Source: Allobosea sp.
GTDB lineage: Bacteria; Pseudomonadota; Alphaproteobacteria; Rhizobiales; Kaistiaceae
DNA: 64,000 bases
Direction of reading: 5' to 3'
Assembly: GCA_017307955.1 (NCBI GenBank)
Contig: JAFKFV010000008.1
Location: 248,001 to 312,000, forward strand
This document shows, piece by piece, positions 25,167 through 33,705 of the stretch. The notes under the pieces were generated by a model. It searched no databases. It saw only the letters and a program-made list of their open reading frames with translations, and was not told the DNA's origin. Position 1 is the stretch's first letter. Every line of letters starts with the position of its first letter. The position numbers were made by a program, and so were the translations under genes.

Positions 25167-26227
25167 CGCGCATGCCCTTCCCTGGCAGAAAGTGAGCGGA
25201 CGGCGCCGCCGCGTTCGTACCAGCCCTTGGAGCGTTGCACGATCCAGACCACCGACAGCATGACTGGAACCTCGATCAGGACACCGACGACGGTGGCGAG
25301 AGCCGCACCCGACTGGAAGCCGAACAGGCTGATGGCGGCCGCCACCGCCAGCTCGAAGAAATTGCTCGCGCCGATCAGCGCCGAGGGTCCCGCCACGCAG
25401 TGCTCCTCGCCGGACATGCGGTTGAGGATATAGGCGAGGCCGGCATTGAAATAGACCTGGATCAGGATCGGCACGGCCAGAAGGGCGATGATGAGCGGCT
25501 GGGCGATGATCTGCTCGCCCTGGAAGCCAAACAGCAGCACGAGGGTTGCCAAGAGCGCCACGAGCGAAAGCGGCCCGAGCCTCTTCAGCAGACCGGCCAG
25601 CGCGGCCTGTCCGCCTCGCGCCATGACCCGGCGGCGCCAGAGCTGGGCGATGACGACGGGCACCACGATGTAGAGCCCCACCGAGAGGACGAGCGTGTTC
25701 CACGGCACGGTGATGGCCGAGAGGCCGAGCAGCAGGCCGACGATGGGCGCGAACGCCACCACCATGATGACGTCGTTGAGCGCCACCTGGCTCAGCGTGA
25801 AATGCGGCTCGCCCTTGATGAGGTTGGACCAGACGAACACCATCGCCGTGCAGGGCGCGGCGGCGAGAAGGATGAGGCCGGCGATGTAGCTGTCGATCTG
25901 GTCGGCCGGCAGCAGGGGACGGAACAGCCAGCCGACGAACAGCCAGCCGAGCAACGCCATCGAGAATGGCTTTACCGCCCAGTTGACGAGAAGCGTCACG
26001 CTGATGCCGCGCCAGTGTCGCCCGACCTGCGCCAATGCCGCGAAATCGATCTTGAGCAGCATCGGGATGATCATCAGCCAGATCAGGACTGCCATCGGCA
26101 GGTTGACCTTGGCAATTTCCGCCGCGCCGATCGCGTGGAACAAGCCGGGTATCAGATGGCCGAGTGCGACGCCGGCGGCGATGCACAGCGCCACCCAAAG
26201 GGTGAGATAGCGTTCGAAAAGGGTCAT
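25163..26227 (-). CDS. acr3: ACR3-family arsenite efflux transporter
   Basis: 354 aa inner-membrane arsenite exporter with about ten membrane segments. It has ACR3 hallmarks: MAVLIWLMIIPMLLKIDF, the LVNWAVKPFSMALLGW region, and LLAAAPCTAMVFVWSNLIKG with the essential Cys. The second half has the pseudo-repeat GASNFFELAVAAAISLFG. Acr3 takes arsenite made by the two neighbouring ArsC enzymes and expels it. The start is ATG 26227, and it lies 13 bases after the upstream arsC. Confidence 0.95.
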   Translation of the reverse strand: MTLFERYLTLWVALCIAAGVALGHLIPGLFHAIGAAEIAKVNLPMAVLIWLMIIPMLLKIDFAALAQVGRHWRGISVTLLVNWAVKPFSMALLGWLFVGWLFRPLLPADQIDSYIAGLILLAAAPCTAMVFVWSNLIKGEPHFTLSQVALNDVIMVVAFAPIVGLLLGLSAITVPWNTLVLSVGLYIVVPVVIAQLWRRRVMARGGQAALAGLLKRLGPLSLVALLATLVLLFGFQGEQIIAQPLIIALLAVPILIQVYFNAGLAYILNRMSGEEHCVAGPSALIGASNFFELAVAAAISLFGFQSGAALATVVGVLIEVPVMLSVVWIVQRSKGWYERGGAVRSLSAREGHAR

Positions 26228-26240
26228 GGAACGGCGGTCC

Positions 26241-26768
26241 TCAGGCCAGGCTCGACCGAGGCGAACTGGCGCCGTCCATCTGGCCGATTTCCTTAAGCTT
26301 GCTACCGAGGGCGACGGTATCGAGCTTTCGGAGGGGCAGGGCCGAGAAGATCGAAATCCGGTTCTTCATGTAGCGGAACGCCGCGACAAAGGCGGCCTCG
26401 CGCTCAAAGTCGGACCCTTCGACGGCCGCTGGATCCTCGATACCCCAATGGGCCGTCATCGGCTGCCCAGGCCAGACCGGGCAGGCCTCACCGGCTGCGT
26501 TGTCGCAGACCGTGAACACGAAATCCATGACTGGTGCACCGGGGGCGGCAAACTCGTCCCAGGGCTTTGAACGGAAGCCTTCATTCGGATAGCCGAAATG
26601 CGCCAGCGTCTTGAGGGCGAGCGGATGGACGGCGCCCTTGGGATTGCTGCCAGCCGAGAAGGCCCGGAAACGGCCCTGACCGTCCTTGGCCAGGATGCCC
26701 TCGGCCAGGATCGAGCGGGCTGAATTGCCGGTGCAGAGGAAGAGGACGTTGAAGACGCGATCAACCAT
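26241..26768 (-). CDS. arsC: arsenate reductase, low-molecular-weight phosphatase type (ArsC)
   Basis: 175 aa thioredoxin-coupled type arsenate reductase with the low-molecular-weight tyrosine-phosphatase fold. The phosphate loop is LCTGNSARS (CX5R), and the redox cysteines that shuttle electrons are visible in FTVCDNAAGEACPVWPG. The ATG 26768 start overlaps the arsR stop by eight bases; an upstream in-frame codon at 26804 would lie inside arsR. The C-terminal 20 residues (LGSKLKEIGQMDGASS) extend past the core, as is usual for Rhizobiales members. Confidence 0.93.
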   Translation of the reverse strand: MVDRVFNVLFLCTGNSARSILAEGILAKDGQGRFRAFSAGSNPKGAVHPLALKTLAHFGYPNEGFRSKPWDEFAAPGAPVMDFVFTVCDNAAGEACPVWPGQPMTAHWGIEDPAAVEGSDFEREAAFVAAFRYMKNRISIFSALPLRKLDTVALGSKLKEIGQMDGASSPRSSLA

Positions 26769-27123
26769 GGCCGATTTCCTTGGGAGGACAACAGGGAGCA
26801 GCATTGAGCGCGTCCATCGCGGGCGCGCAGATCTCCGGATGCCCCTGGCAGCAGTCGCGCATCAGGAAATCGACGAGGTTCGAGAGCGTGTCGTAGCTCG
26901 CGCTGTAGATGATCGAGCGGGATTCGCGGCGCGACTGAACGAGACCGGCGCGCTCCAGGCTGGCGAGATGAAACGAGGCGCTGGAGGCCGCGACGGAGAC
27001 CGCTTCGGCGATGGCGCCCGCCGCCAGTCCGTCAGGACCGGCCCGCACCAGCGCGCGCACCATGGCGAGGCGCGTCTCCTGCGACAGCGCGGCGAAAGCG
27101 GCGACGGCATCTGCCGGGTTCAT
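26761..27123 (-). CDS. arsR: ArsR-family arsenic-responsive repressor
   Basis: 120 aa winged-helix repressor, first gene of the ars operon. The recognition helix region is SASFHLASLERAGLV followed by the wing RRESRSIIYS. The arsenite-binding cysteines are in the C-terminal part: LMRDCCQGHPEIC plus APCCPP at the end, a different position from the ELCVC site of E. coli ArsR, as in several other actinobacterial and proteobacterial ArsR types. It should repress its own operon until arsenite binds. Start ATG 27123 follows AAGGATAGGA and lies 15 bases from the operator-like dyad. Confidence 0.94.
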   Translation of the reverse strand: MNPADAVAAFAALSQETRLAMVRALVRAGPDGLAAGAIAEAVSVAASSASFHLASLERAGLVQSRRESRSIIYSASYDTLSNLVDFLMRDCCQGHPEICAPAMDALNAAPCCPPKEIGHG

Positions 27124-27138
27124 CGCTCGATCCTATCC

Positions 27139-27154
27139 TTCAAGAAATATTGAA
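27139..27154. promoter_or_regulatory. candidate ArsR operator
   Basis: Perfect inverted repeat TTCAA-N6-TTGAA in an AT-rich patch, 15 bases upstream of arsR. Its size and position fit an ArsR/SmtB operator that represses the ars operon. Binding is inferred from location. Confidence 0.6.
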
Positions 27155-27360
27155 ATGACGATAGCCGGATTCGTTTGCCTTAGCCAGAGGGGATCAGCCG
27201 CGGCGGGGGCAGCCGGAGGGCAGACGCGCGGAGGAGCATGCGAGCGCCGGCCGTCGGCGTCGGTCCGGACAGGAGGGCCTGCGTCGCGAGCGCAGATGCG
27301 AAACGCTGACGGCCTGAGAAATCGGGCGCTGTGGCTATGGAAATCGAAGGAGGAGAGGGG

Positions 27361-27436
27361 TGGTGCCGCTTACAGGATTCGAACCTGTGACCCCATCATT
27401 ACGAATGATGTGCTCTACCAGCTGAGCTAAAGCGGC
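27361..27436 (-). tRNA. tRNA-Thr (anticodon CGT), CCA encoded
   Basis: On the minus strand a full cloverleaf can be drawn: acceptor GCCGCTT/AAGCGGC, D arm with AGCTCAGCTGGTAGAGC, anticodon stem ATCATT/AATGAT with anticodon CGT (27401-27403, position 34-36), and T arm with GGTTCGAATCC. The 3' CCA is encoded (27361-27363). Anticodon CGT reads the ACG threonine codon. Confidence 0.95.
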
Positions 27437-27580
27437 ATCCGCCGGACCGGGCGGTGCCCGGCCGGAACGGCGCGTTGATAGCCAGAATCGCCGAGCGTTG
27501 CAAGCGGCTCGGCCATCACGGCGATCGAAGCAGGGGAGAAGACGGCCGGCAGTGCCGATCCGCCGTCGCCCCGGCGCGGA

Positions 27581-29134
27581 CTATTGCAGGCGCATGCGGT
27601 CGATGCGCGGCGCGGCGCCATCGTCGACGCCCGGATCGTCGGGGATCGGCGGCTCGGCCGCGGCCTTCACCTCTGCCTTCGCCGCCGCGCCGTTCGAGGC
27701 GACGGGCGATGGCTCGCTGACCGGCGCCGCAGGCGCGGGCGCCGCCGCGAGTTCCAGCGCGACGGGCCGCGCGGGCTCGGCGGCCGGCGTCGCGGCCGTG
27801 TCGGCAGCGGGTGAGAGATCGAGGTTCAGCAGCGGGCGCGGATCGTCCGCGAGCGCCATGCTCGGGGTGCGCCATTCGAAGGCGTCGAGCTTGCCGCTGA
27901 CGGGCGAACGCGGCGCCCAGGCCGTGAAGGCGTAGCCGTCGGCCATCCAGACGGGATCGCGCGGTGCGCGGACGGCGCGGCCGAGATATTCGCGCACGCG
28001 GCCGCGGTCGCCCTCGGCGCCGTCCTCGATCTCGGCCATCAACAGCCAGTATCGCTCCGTCTTCGCCGCCTCTGCGATGCCGGAAAGCGCACGCCGCGCC
28101 TCGGTATATTCGCGGGCGTCGATGGCGGCGCGGGCGACGGCGAAATGGCTTTCGGGATGCAACGGAGCAAGGTCGGCAAGGCGCTGCGCGCGCTTCAGCC
28201 GGTCGCCGGCGGCGTCGCCCGGGCGAACGGAAAGATAGGTTTCGGCGAGTTCGGGATGCGGTCCCTGCTTCCAGGCGGCCTCGCTGATCTTCATCGCCCG
28301 CTTGACGTCGCCCTGGCGCGCGGCAAGCCGCGCCGCGAGGGTCGCGGCCGGCACGAGGGTCGGCGCGAGGCGGACTGCCTCGAGCGCCGCGGCCAGCGCC
28401 TCCTCCGGGCTGCCGGTCTCGAGTTCGAGGCCGCGGGCGGTGAGCAGCACGGCGCGCAGCCGATGCGCGGCCGCGCGGTCGATGAGCTTGGCCTGCAGGT
28501 TGGAACCGAGCGTCTGCAGGGCGCCCTGCCATTCGCCGGCCGAGGATTGATAGGCGAACAGCGCTTCGCCGGCCCAGGGAAGGCCGGGTGAGGCCTTGGC
28601 GGCTTCCTCGGCGAAATGCCGTGCGGCTTCGTGCTCGCCGGCCCGCTCCGCCTCGACATAGAGGCCGCGCAGGCCGAGCAGCTTCGTCTCCTGCTTCGGC
28701 AGCATGGCCTCGAAGGCGGCGCGTGCGCCGGCGCCGTCGCCGGTCGCCTGTGCCGTCTGCGCTTCGAGCAGCAGCGTCAACGGCTCGTGATCGAGCAGCT
28801 TGGCGGCTTCCGAGGCGTTGCGCTTCGCCTTCTTCACATCGCCGACGCCGATCGCGATCATGCCGCGCGACAGCGCCCGGTAGCCGCGGTCGCGGCGGCG
28901 GCCGGTGATCCAGCCGTCGAGCAGACGCGGCGCCCTCAGAACCGCCATCAGGACCGAGAGCAGGATCGCGAGCAGCACGAACAGCGCCGCCAGCGCCACC
29001 GCGCCGACCATCAGGCTGGTCGTGATCTCATAGCCCTGCCAGACGAGGCTGATCTCGCCCGGGCGGTCGGCGAGCCAGGCGAAGCCCGCCGCTGCGGCGA
29101 AGATGAGCGCGAGATAGACGAGGATACGGATCAT
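27581..29134 (-). CDS. hemY: HemY-like TPR membrane protein
   Basis: 517 aa. Two membrane segments at the N-terminus (ILVYLALIFAAAAGFAWLA and MVGAVALAALFVLLAILLSVL) are followed by a HemY N-domain and tetratricopeptide-like repeats to about residue 400. The tail is rich in Ala, Pro and Glu. HemY of Gammaproteobacteria is a haem-operon protein of unclear biochemical role, not the Bacillus HemY oxidase. It sits last in the order hemC-hemD-Mic60-hemY. Start ATG 29134 was chosen because the first membrane segment follows; the open frame continues antisense of nothing recognised to 29380. Confidence 0.88.
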   Translation of the reverse strand: MIRILVYLALIFAAAAGFAWLADRPGEISLVWQGYEITTSLMVGAVALAALFVLLAILLSVLMAVLRAPRLLDGWITGRRRDRGYRALSRGMIAIGVGDVKKAKRNASEAAKLLDHEPLTLLLEAQTAQATGDGAGARAAFEAMLPKQETKLLGLRGLYVEAERAGEHEAARHFAEEAAKASPGLPWAGEALFAYQSSAGEWQGALQTLGSNLQAKLIDRAAAHRLRAVLLTARGLELETGSPEEALAAALEAVRLAPTLVPAATLAARLAARQGDVKRAMKISEAAWKQGPHPELAETYLSVRPGDAAGDRLKRAQRLADLAPLHPESHFAVARAAIDAREYTEARRALSGIAEAAKTERYWLLMAEIEDGAEGDRGRVREYLGRAVRAPRDPVWMADGYAFTAWAPRSPVSGKLDAFEWRTPSMALADDPRPLLNLDLSPAADTAATPAAEPARPVALELAAAPAPAAPVSEPSPVASNGAAAKAEVKAAAEPPIPDDPGVDDGAAPRIDRMRLQ

Positions 29135-29144
29135 GCGCGCTCCG

Positions 29145-30281
29145 TCACTTGCTGGGCGCGGCGGCGCCGCTGCCGAGCGTCGCCAGCGCCGCATCGATGG
29201 CGACGCGCCGTTTCGCCGCCTCGGCCCAGGGCGCGAGAACCGACTTGGCCGGCGCATCCAGCGCCTCGCTCTCGGCGAGCGCAGCCGAAAGGTCGCCCTT
29301 GGCGACGGCGGCCTCCATGCGCGAAACGATGGCGGTGGTCGAGGTGCCGGCGACGGGGCCGGACGGCTTGACCGAAACAAGCGCCGAGGCCGAGGCGCCG
29401 AGCCGGTCGAGAATGCCGGCTTCGGGATCGACCTGCGTGCTGGCGACTCGCATGCGCTCCGCGAAATCCGGGAACGAGGCCTGAAGGGCCGCGGCCGAGG
29501 GCGTCGCCTGGCCGGCGAAGGGCGCCAGCGCGGCCAGTGCCGGCTCGTTGCTGCCGAGCGTGCGCACGGCGTCGAGCTCGGGCGCGAAGGGCTTCTCGCT
29601 CGCCGCCGCCTGGCGAAGCGCCGTCAGCGCGATGGTGCGCGCCGCGGCCTCGGTGGCGGGGTCGGACGGCGGATTGGCCTCGATATCGGCGACGCGCGCC
29701 GCCATCTGCTCCAGCCGCTGTTCCAGCGGCGCGAGGTCCACGGCCGGTGCCGGTTCGGCGACCGGCCGGTTCTCGAGCGCCGTGAGCCGCTGCTCGATCG
29801 GTGCGAGGTCGGGGGGGCCGGACGACGTGGTGGCGGACGGTGAGGCCTGCAGCGCGGCGACGCTCTTTTCGAGCGCGTCCAGCCGCGCGGGATCGATCGC
29901 CGGCGTCGCTGCGGTCGGCGCTTGGGACACCTTCGCCTCCAGCGCGTCGAGCCGGCTGGCAACGGTCGCGAATCGGCTGTCGGTGCTGGCGTCAGTCACC
30001 GTGTCGTTCGGCGGGGCAAACAGGAACGCGGCGACGATGCCTCCGACGACGCCACCTGCGATCGCGGCGGCGGCAAGCGGCAGCAGGCTGCGCGCGGCGC
30101 TCGCCGGCGGATCGGCCGGCCGCTCGGATGGAGGCTCTTCCGCCGCCGGGGCCGGCTGCGGCTCGGCATCGGCCGGGGGCGGCACGGTCTCCGCCTCGAG
30201 GTCGATCGTCACCGGCGGCCGCTTCTGGCGCTGAGCGGCCGGCGATTCGGTGGCGGATGGGTTGTCGTCCTCTGCGGCCAT
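29145..30281 (-). CDS. mitofilin/Mic60-like inner membrane protein (COG4223)
   Basis: 378 aa. A Pro/Ala/Glu-rich cytosolic N-terminus (1-65) leads to one membrane segment (LLPLAAAAIAGGVVGGIVAAFLFA), then coiled-coil (RLDALEAKVSQ, RLTALENRP, RLEQMAARVADIE), then a C-terminal mitofilin-like helical region (ERMRVASTQVD...GILDRLGASASALVSVKPSG). This is the architecture of the alphaproteobacterial Mic60 homologue, studied as an ancestor of the mitochondrial cristae organiser. Position between hemD and hemY is the known conserved context. The specific function in a bacterium without cristae-like membranes is open. Confidence 0.85.
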   Translation of the reverse strand: MAAEDDNPSATESPAAQRQKRPPVTIDLEAETVPPPADAEPQPAPAAEEPPSERPADPPASAARSLLPLAAAAIAGGVVGGIVAAFLFAPPNDTVTDASTDSRFATVASRLDALEAKVSQAPTAATPAIDPARLDALEKSVAALQASPSATTSSGPPDLAPIEQRLTALENRPVAEPAPAVDLAPLEQRLEQMAARVADIEANPPSDPATEAAARTIALTALRQAAASEKPFAPELDAVRTLGSNEPALAALAPFAGQATPSAAALQASFPDFAERMRVASTQVDPEAGILDRLGASASALVSVKPSGPVAGTSTTAIVSRMEAAVAKGDLSAALAESEALDAPAKSVLAPWAEAAKRRVAIDAALATLGSGAAAPSK

Positions 30282-30326
30282 GACCCTCGATCTCGTTTCA
30301 AGCGAACCCGACTATAGAACAATCCG

Positions 30327-31043
30327 TCAATGGATGCCTGCGGCCGATGTTCCGTCCCCGACAAGCGCCAGCAGCGCGGCTTCGTTCGGCGCGTCGGCGA
30401 CCAGCCTTTTCCCGCTGCCCGCGCCGGCCGCCACCTCGGCAGAAAGGCAATAAAGCGGCATTGCGGCAAGATGCGGCCGCAGCGCTTCCGTCAGCCGCGC
30501 GAAGGTCTCGGCCGTGCGCCGCGAATAGAGCAGGACCCCGTCGATGGTGCCGGCCCGCAGCGCCGTGCCGATCGCGGCCGGCAGGGCCTCGGCCTCGCTC
30601 ATCCGATAGGCCTCGACGGTCTCGACCGTGAAGCCGCCGCCGCCGAGCAGGGCCGCCAGATCGCGTGCCGGGCTTGCGACGGTCGGATGGAGCAGGGGGC
30701 CGGCGCGCGGATCGAGCACCGTCCGCGCCAGCCGCGCGAGATCCTCGCCGTCGCCATCGGCCGAGCGCACATCGGCGAAGCCGGCCGCCCGCGCGGCCGC
30801 GGCCGTGCGCTCGCCGACGCAGAGCGCCGGAACTGAGCGGGCGACACGTTCAGCCGGCCAGGAGGCGACGGCCCGGACGCCATTGGCGCTGGTGAAGAGC
30901 AGCGCCGCCGGGGTCGAGAAGGCGGGGGCTGGCAGCAGCTCCGTCACGAGCAGCGGCGCCAGGACGGGTTCATGGCCGCGCCGCACGAGTTCGGCGGCGG
31001 TCCGTTCCGCCTCCGGCTGCGGGCGCGTCACGAGAAGTCTCAC
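30327..31043 (-). CDS. hemD: uroporphyrinogen-III synthase
   Basis: 238 aa HemD, which closes and inverts ring D of hydroxymethylbilane to give uroporphyrinogen III. HemD is poorly conserved, but the N-terminal LLVTRPQPEAERTAAEL and ALLFTSANGVRA, the hinge GERTAAAARAAGF, and the second-domain GVLLYSRRTAETFARL are typical. It overlaps hemC by four bases, confirming the pathway assignment: HemC makes the substrate HemD uses. Confidence 0.92.
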   Translation of the reverse strand: MRLLVTRPQPEAERTAAELVRRGHEPVLAPLLVTELLPAPAFSTPAALLFTSANGVRAVASWPAERVARSVPALCVGERTAAAARAAGFADVRSADGDGEDLARLARTVLDPRAGPLLHPTVASPARDLAALLGGGGFTVETVEAYRMSEAEALPAAIGTALRAGTIDGVLLYSRRTAETFARLTEALRPHLAAMPLYCLSAEVAAGAGSGKRLVADAPNEAALLALVGDGTSAAGIH

Positions 31044-31987
31044 CCCGCCGGTCCGTCGCGGAAATAGTCGGCGACGCCGCGCGCCAGCAGCGCCTCGGCG
31101 GCCGCGACGCCGATCGCGGTCGCTTCGGCGACGGGTCCTTCGAGGCGGACCTGTTCGAAGCGGCGTCCGTCATGCGAGAGCACCATGCCGCGGAAGGTCA
31201 TCGTGCCATCCTCGATCGTCGCGAGACCGCCGATCGGCGTGCGGCAGGAGCCGTCGAGCCGGGCGAGGAACGCACGTTCGGCGTGGAGCGCGGTCGATGT
31301 CGGGGCATGATCGATGTCGCGCACGAGGCGGAGCACGCGCTCGTCATGCATGCGCGTCTCGATCGCCACGGCGCCCTGGCCGGCCGCGGGCAGGAAGTCG
31401 TCCGTTGCGATGACGGCGGTGGCATGGCCGGACAGGCCGAGCCGGTTCAGCCCCGCCATCGCCAGCAGCGTCGCATGCGCAACGCCCTCCGAAAGCTTGC
31501 GCAGGCGCGTCTCGACATTGCCGCGGAACTCGACGGTCTTGAGGTCGGGACGAAGGCGGAGCGCCATGGCACGGCGGCGGAGCGAAGAGGTGCCGAGCAC
31601 CGCGCCTTCCGGCAGGTCGGCGAGACTGGCCGCGACCGGCGAGAGGAAGGCGTCGCGCACATCCTCGCGCGGCAGGAAGGCGGAGAGTTCCAGCCCTTCC
31701 GGCAGCAGCGTCGGCATGTCCTTCGAGGAATGGACCGCGAGATCGATGCGGCCGGCGACCAGCGCTTCCTCGATCTCCTTCGTGAACAGGCCCTTGCCGC
31801 CGGCTTCCGAAAGCGGCCGGTCCTGGATGCGGTCGCCCGAGGTGCGGATGACGGAGATCGCGATGGCGGCGCGGTCGAGCCCGTTCGCGCTGGCGATGCG
31901 GTCCCGCGTCTCGTTCGCCTGGGCGAGGGCGAGGGGCGAGCCACGCGTGCCGATGACCAGGACGGGGGCGGGAGTAGCGGATTGCAC
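31040..31987 (-). CDS. hemC: porphobilinogen deaminase (hydroxymethylbilane synthase)
   Basis: 315 aa HemC, which joins four porphobilinogen units into hydroxymethylbilane. Motifs in order: IGTRGSPLALAQA at the N-terminus, DLAVHSSKDMPT with the catalytic Asp region, LGTSSLRRRAM, EFRGNVETRLRKL, and the Cys that anchors the dipyrromethane cofactor in LDGSCRTPIGGLA (near residue 242). Length is standard. It is transcribed away from tsaD across a 127-base divergent promoter region. Confidence 0.96.
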   Translation of the reverse strand: MQSATPAPVLVIGTRGSPLALAQANETRDRIASANGLDRAAIAISVIRTSGDRIQDRPLSEAGGKGLFTKEIEEALVAGRIDLAVHSSKDMPTLLPEGLELSAFLPREDVRDAFLSPVAASLADLPEGAVLGTSSLRRRAMALRLRPDLKTVEFRGNVETRLRKLSEGVAHATLLAMAGLNRLGLSGHATAVIATDDFLPAAGQGAVAIETRMHDERVLRLVRDIDHAPTSTALHAERAFLARLDGSCRTPIGGLATIEDGTMTFRGMVLSHDGRRFEQVRLEGPVAEATAIGVAAAEALLARGVADYFRDGPAG

Positions 31988-32114
31988 GCGATCGGCTCTG
32001 GGTGTTAGGGGACGATGAAGCGGCGCAGTCTAGTCGCTCGCCCCGTCGATGGAAGGGGCTGCGGCAATCCTTCTGCGCGCCGCCCCCGGTCCGCGCTGCG
32101 AAAGGCAGGTTTCC

Positions 32115-33206
32115 GTGACAGTCCGACAGTTGGTGCTCGGCATCGAGACGAGCTGCGACGAGACGGCCGCCTCGGTCGTGGCACGCGATGCGGACGGCCG
32201 CGGCACGATCCTCTCCAATGTCGTCCTGTCGCAGATCGCCGATCATGCGGCCTTCGGCGGCGTCGTGCCGGAGATCGCTGCGCGCGCCCATGTCGAGGCG
32301 CTGGACGAGGTCGTCGCGGCGGCGCTCGCCGAGGCGGGGGCGGAGTTCGCCGACCTCGACGCCGTGGCGGCGACGGCGGGTCCCGGCCTCATCGGCGGTG
32401 TCATCGTCGGCCTCACCACGGCCAAGGCGATCGCGCTCGCCGCCGGCCTGCCGCTGATCGCGGTCAATCATCTCGAAGGCCATGCGCTCACGGCGCGGCT
32501 CACCGACGGCCTCGCCTTCCCCTATCTGCTGCTGCTCGTCTCCGGCGGCCATACGCAGATCCTGCTCGTCTCCGGCGTCGGCGCCTATGAGCGCTGGGGC
32601 ACGACCATCGACGACGCGCTCGGCGAGGCCTTCGACAAGACCGCCAAGCTGCTCGGGCTCCCCTATCCCGGCGGACCCGCCGTGGAGCGGGCGGCGGCGA
32701 CCGGCGACCCGGCCCGATTCGTGCTGCCACGCCCGATGATCGGGCGGCCGGGCTCGGACTTTTCCTTCTCCGGCCTCAAGACGGCGCTGCGCCAGCAGGC
32801 CGAGGCGGTGGCGCCCTTGTCGGACCAGGACGTCGCCGATCTCTGTGCCGCATTCGAGGAGACCGTCACCGCGGTCGTTGCGGACCGCATGGCGCATGCC
32901 TTCGCACGCTTCCGCGCCGAGTTTCCCGCGATCGCCGCGCCGGCGCTCGTCGTCGCCGGAGGTGTCGCCGCCAATCGCCGGCTGCGGGCGTCGCTCGCGG
33001 AAACGGCGGCGACGGCGGGGTTCCAGCTGGTGGCGCCGCCGCTGAAGCTCTGCACGGACAATGGTGCCATGATCGCCTGGGCGGGTGCCGAGCGGCTTGC
33101 GCTCGGCCTCGTCGACGGCCTCGACGCGCCGGCCCGCCCGCGTTGGCCGCTCGACCAGATCGCGGCGCCGATGATCGGCTCGGGCATGAAGGGCGCCAAG
33201 GCGTGA
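32115..33206 (+). CDS. tsaD: tRNA threonylcarbamoyladenosine synthase subunit TsaD
   Basis: 363 aa Kae1/TsaD protein that, with TsaB and TsaE, installs t6A37 on ANN-decoding tRNAs. It has [16 protein letters not shown], the metal-binding [26 protein letters not shown], the glycine-rich [21 protein letters not shown] and [12 protein letters not shown] near the end. The start was set at GTG 32115 (family proteins begin a few residues before VLGIETS); the frame extends to 32049 in a longer form. Divergent from hemC. Confidence 0.95.
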   Translation: MTVRQLVLGIETSCDETAASVVARDADGRGTILSNVVLSQIADHAAFGGVVPEIAARAHVEALDEVVAAALAEAGAEFADLDAVAATAGPGLIGGVIVGLTTAKAIALAAGLPLIAVNHLEGHALTARLTDGLAFPYLLLLVSGGHTQILLVSGVGAYERWGTTIDDALGEAFDKTAKLLGLPYPGGPAVERAAATGDPARFVLPRPMIGRPGSDFSFSGLKTALRQQAEAVAPLSDQDVADLCAAFEETVTAVVADRMAHAFARFRAEFPAIAAPALVVAGGVAANRRLRASLAETAATAGFQLVAPPLKLCTDNGAMIAWAGAERLALGLVDGLDAPARPRWPLDQIAAPMIGSGMKGAKA

Positions 33207-33213
33207 GGAAGGC

Positions 33214-33705
33214 ATGACCATGACCCGCGAGCCCGTCCGTTTCCGCCGCAAGGTCGTGATCTATGCGACGCATGGCGCTTCGCTGCTCACCTTCATCGAG
33301 CCCCACCACCCGGAGGCCGGCATGCAGGTGCCTGGTGGGACCGTAGAGGAGGGCGAGGATCTCGAGGCGGCGGCGCGCCGCGAACTCGCCGAGGAGACGG
33401 GGCTGACGCCTGCGGGCGCGTTCACGCCGCTCGGCGAGATGACCTATGTCTTCCGCTCCGAAAGCTTCGAGGCCGGCGCGGTGCGCTTCCAGCATCATCG
33501 CAGCTTCTTCCATGTCGTGCTCGACGAGGCTCCGGCGGCTCCGTGGGACTGGACCGAAGAGACCCCGGATGGCGGCGGCGGGCCGATCCTGATGCGCCAT
33601 GCCTTCGTGCCGCTCGATCCGGTGCCGGTCCTGTTCGGGCGGCTCGATGCGCTGTTCCCCGAGCTCTACCGCCGCCTCGGCCTCGACATCAGAGGGCGGA
33701 CATGA
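33214..33705 (+). CDS. NUDIX hydrolase
   Basis: 163 aa. The NUDIX box GGTVEEGEDLEAAARRELAEETGL (split here: GGTVEEGED then REL then EETGL) matches GX5EX7REUXEEXGU, so a nucleoside-diphosphate-linked substrate is likely. The substrate cannot be read from the box alone. It lies seven bases after tsaD and its stop overlaps the gpsA start, so the three genes form an operon. Confidence 0.9.
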   Translation: MTMTREPVRFRRKVVIYATHGASLLTFIEPHHPEAGMQVPGGTVEEGEDLEAAARRELAEETGLTPAGAFTPLGEMTYVFRSESFEAGAVRFQHHRSFFHVVLDEAPAAPWDWTEETPDGGGGPILMRHAFVPLDPVPVLFGRLDALFPELYRRLGLDIRGRT

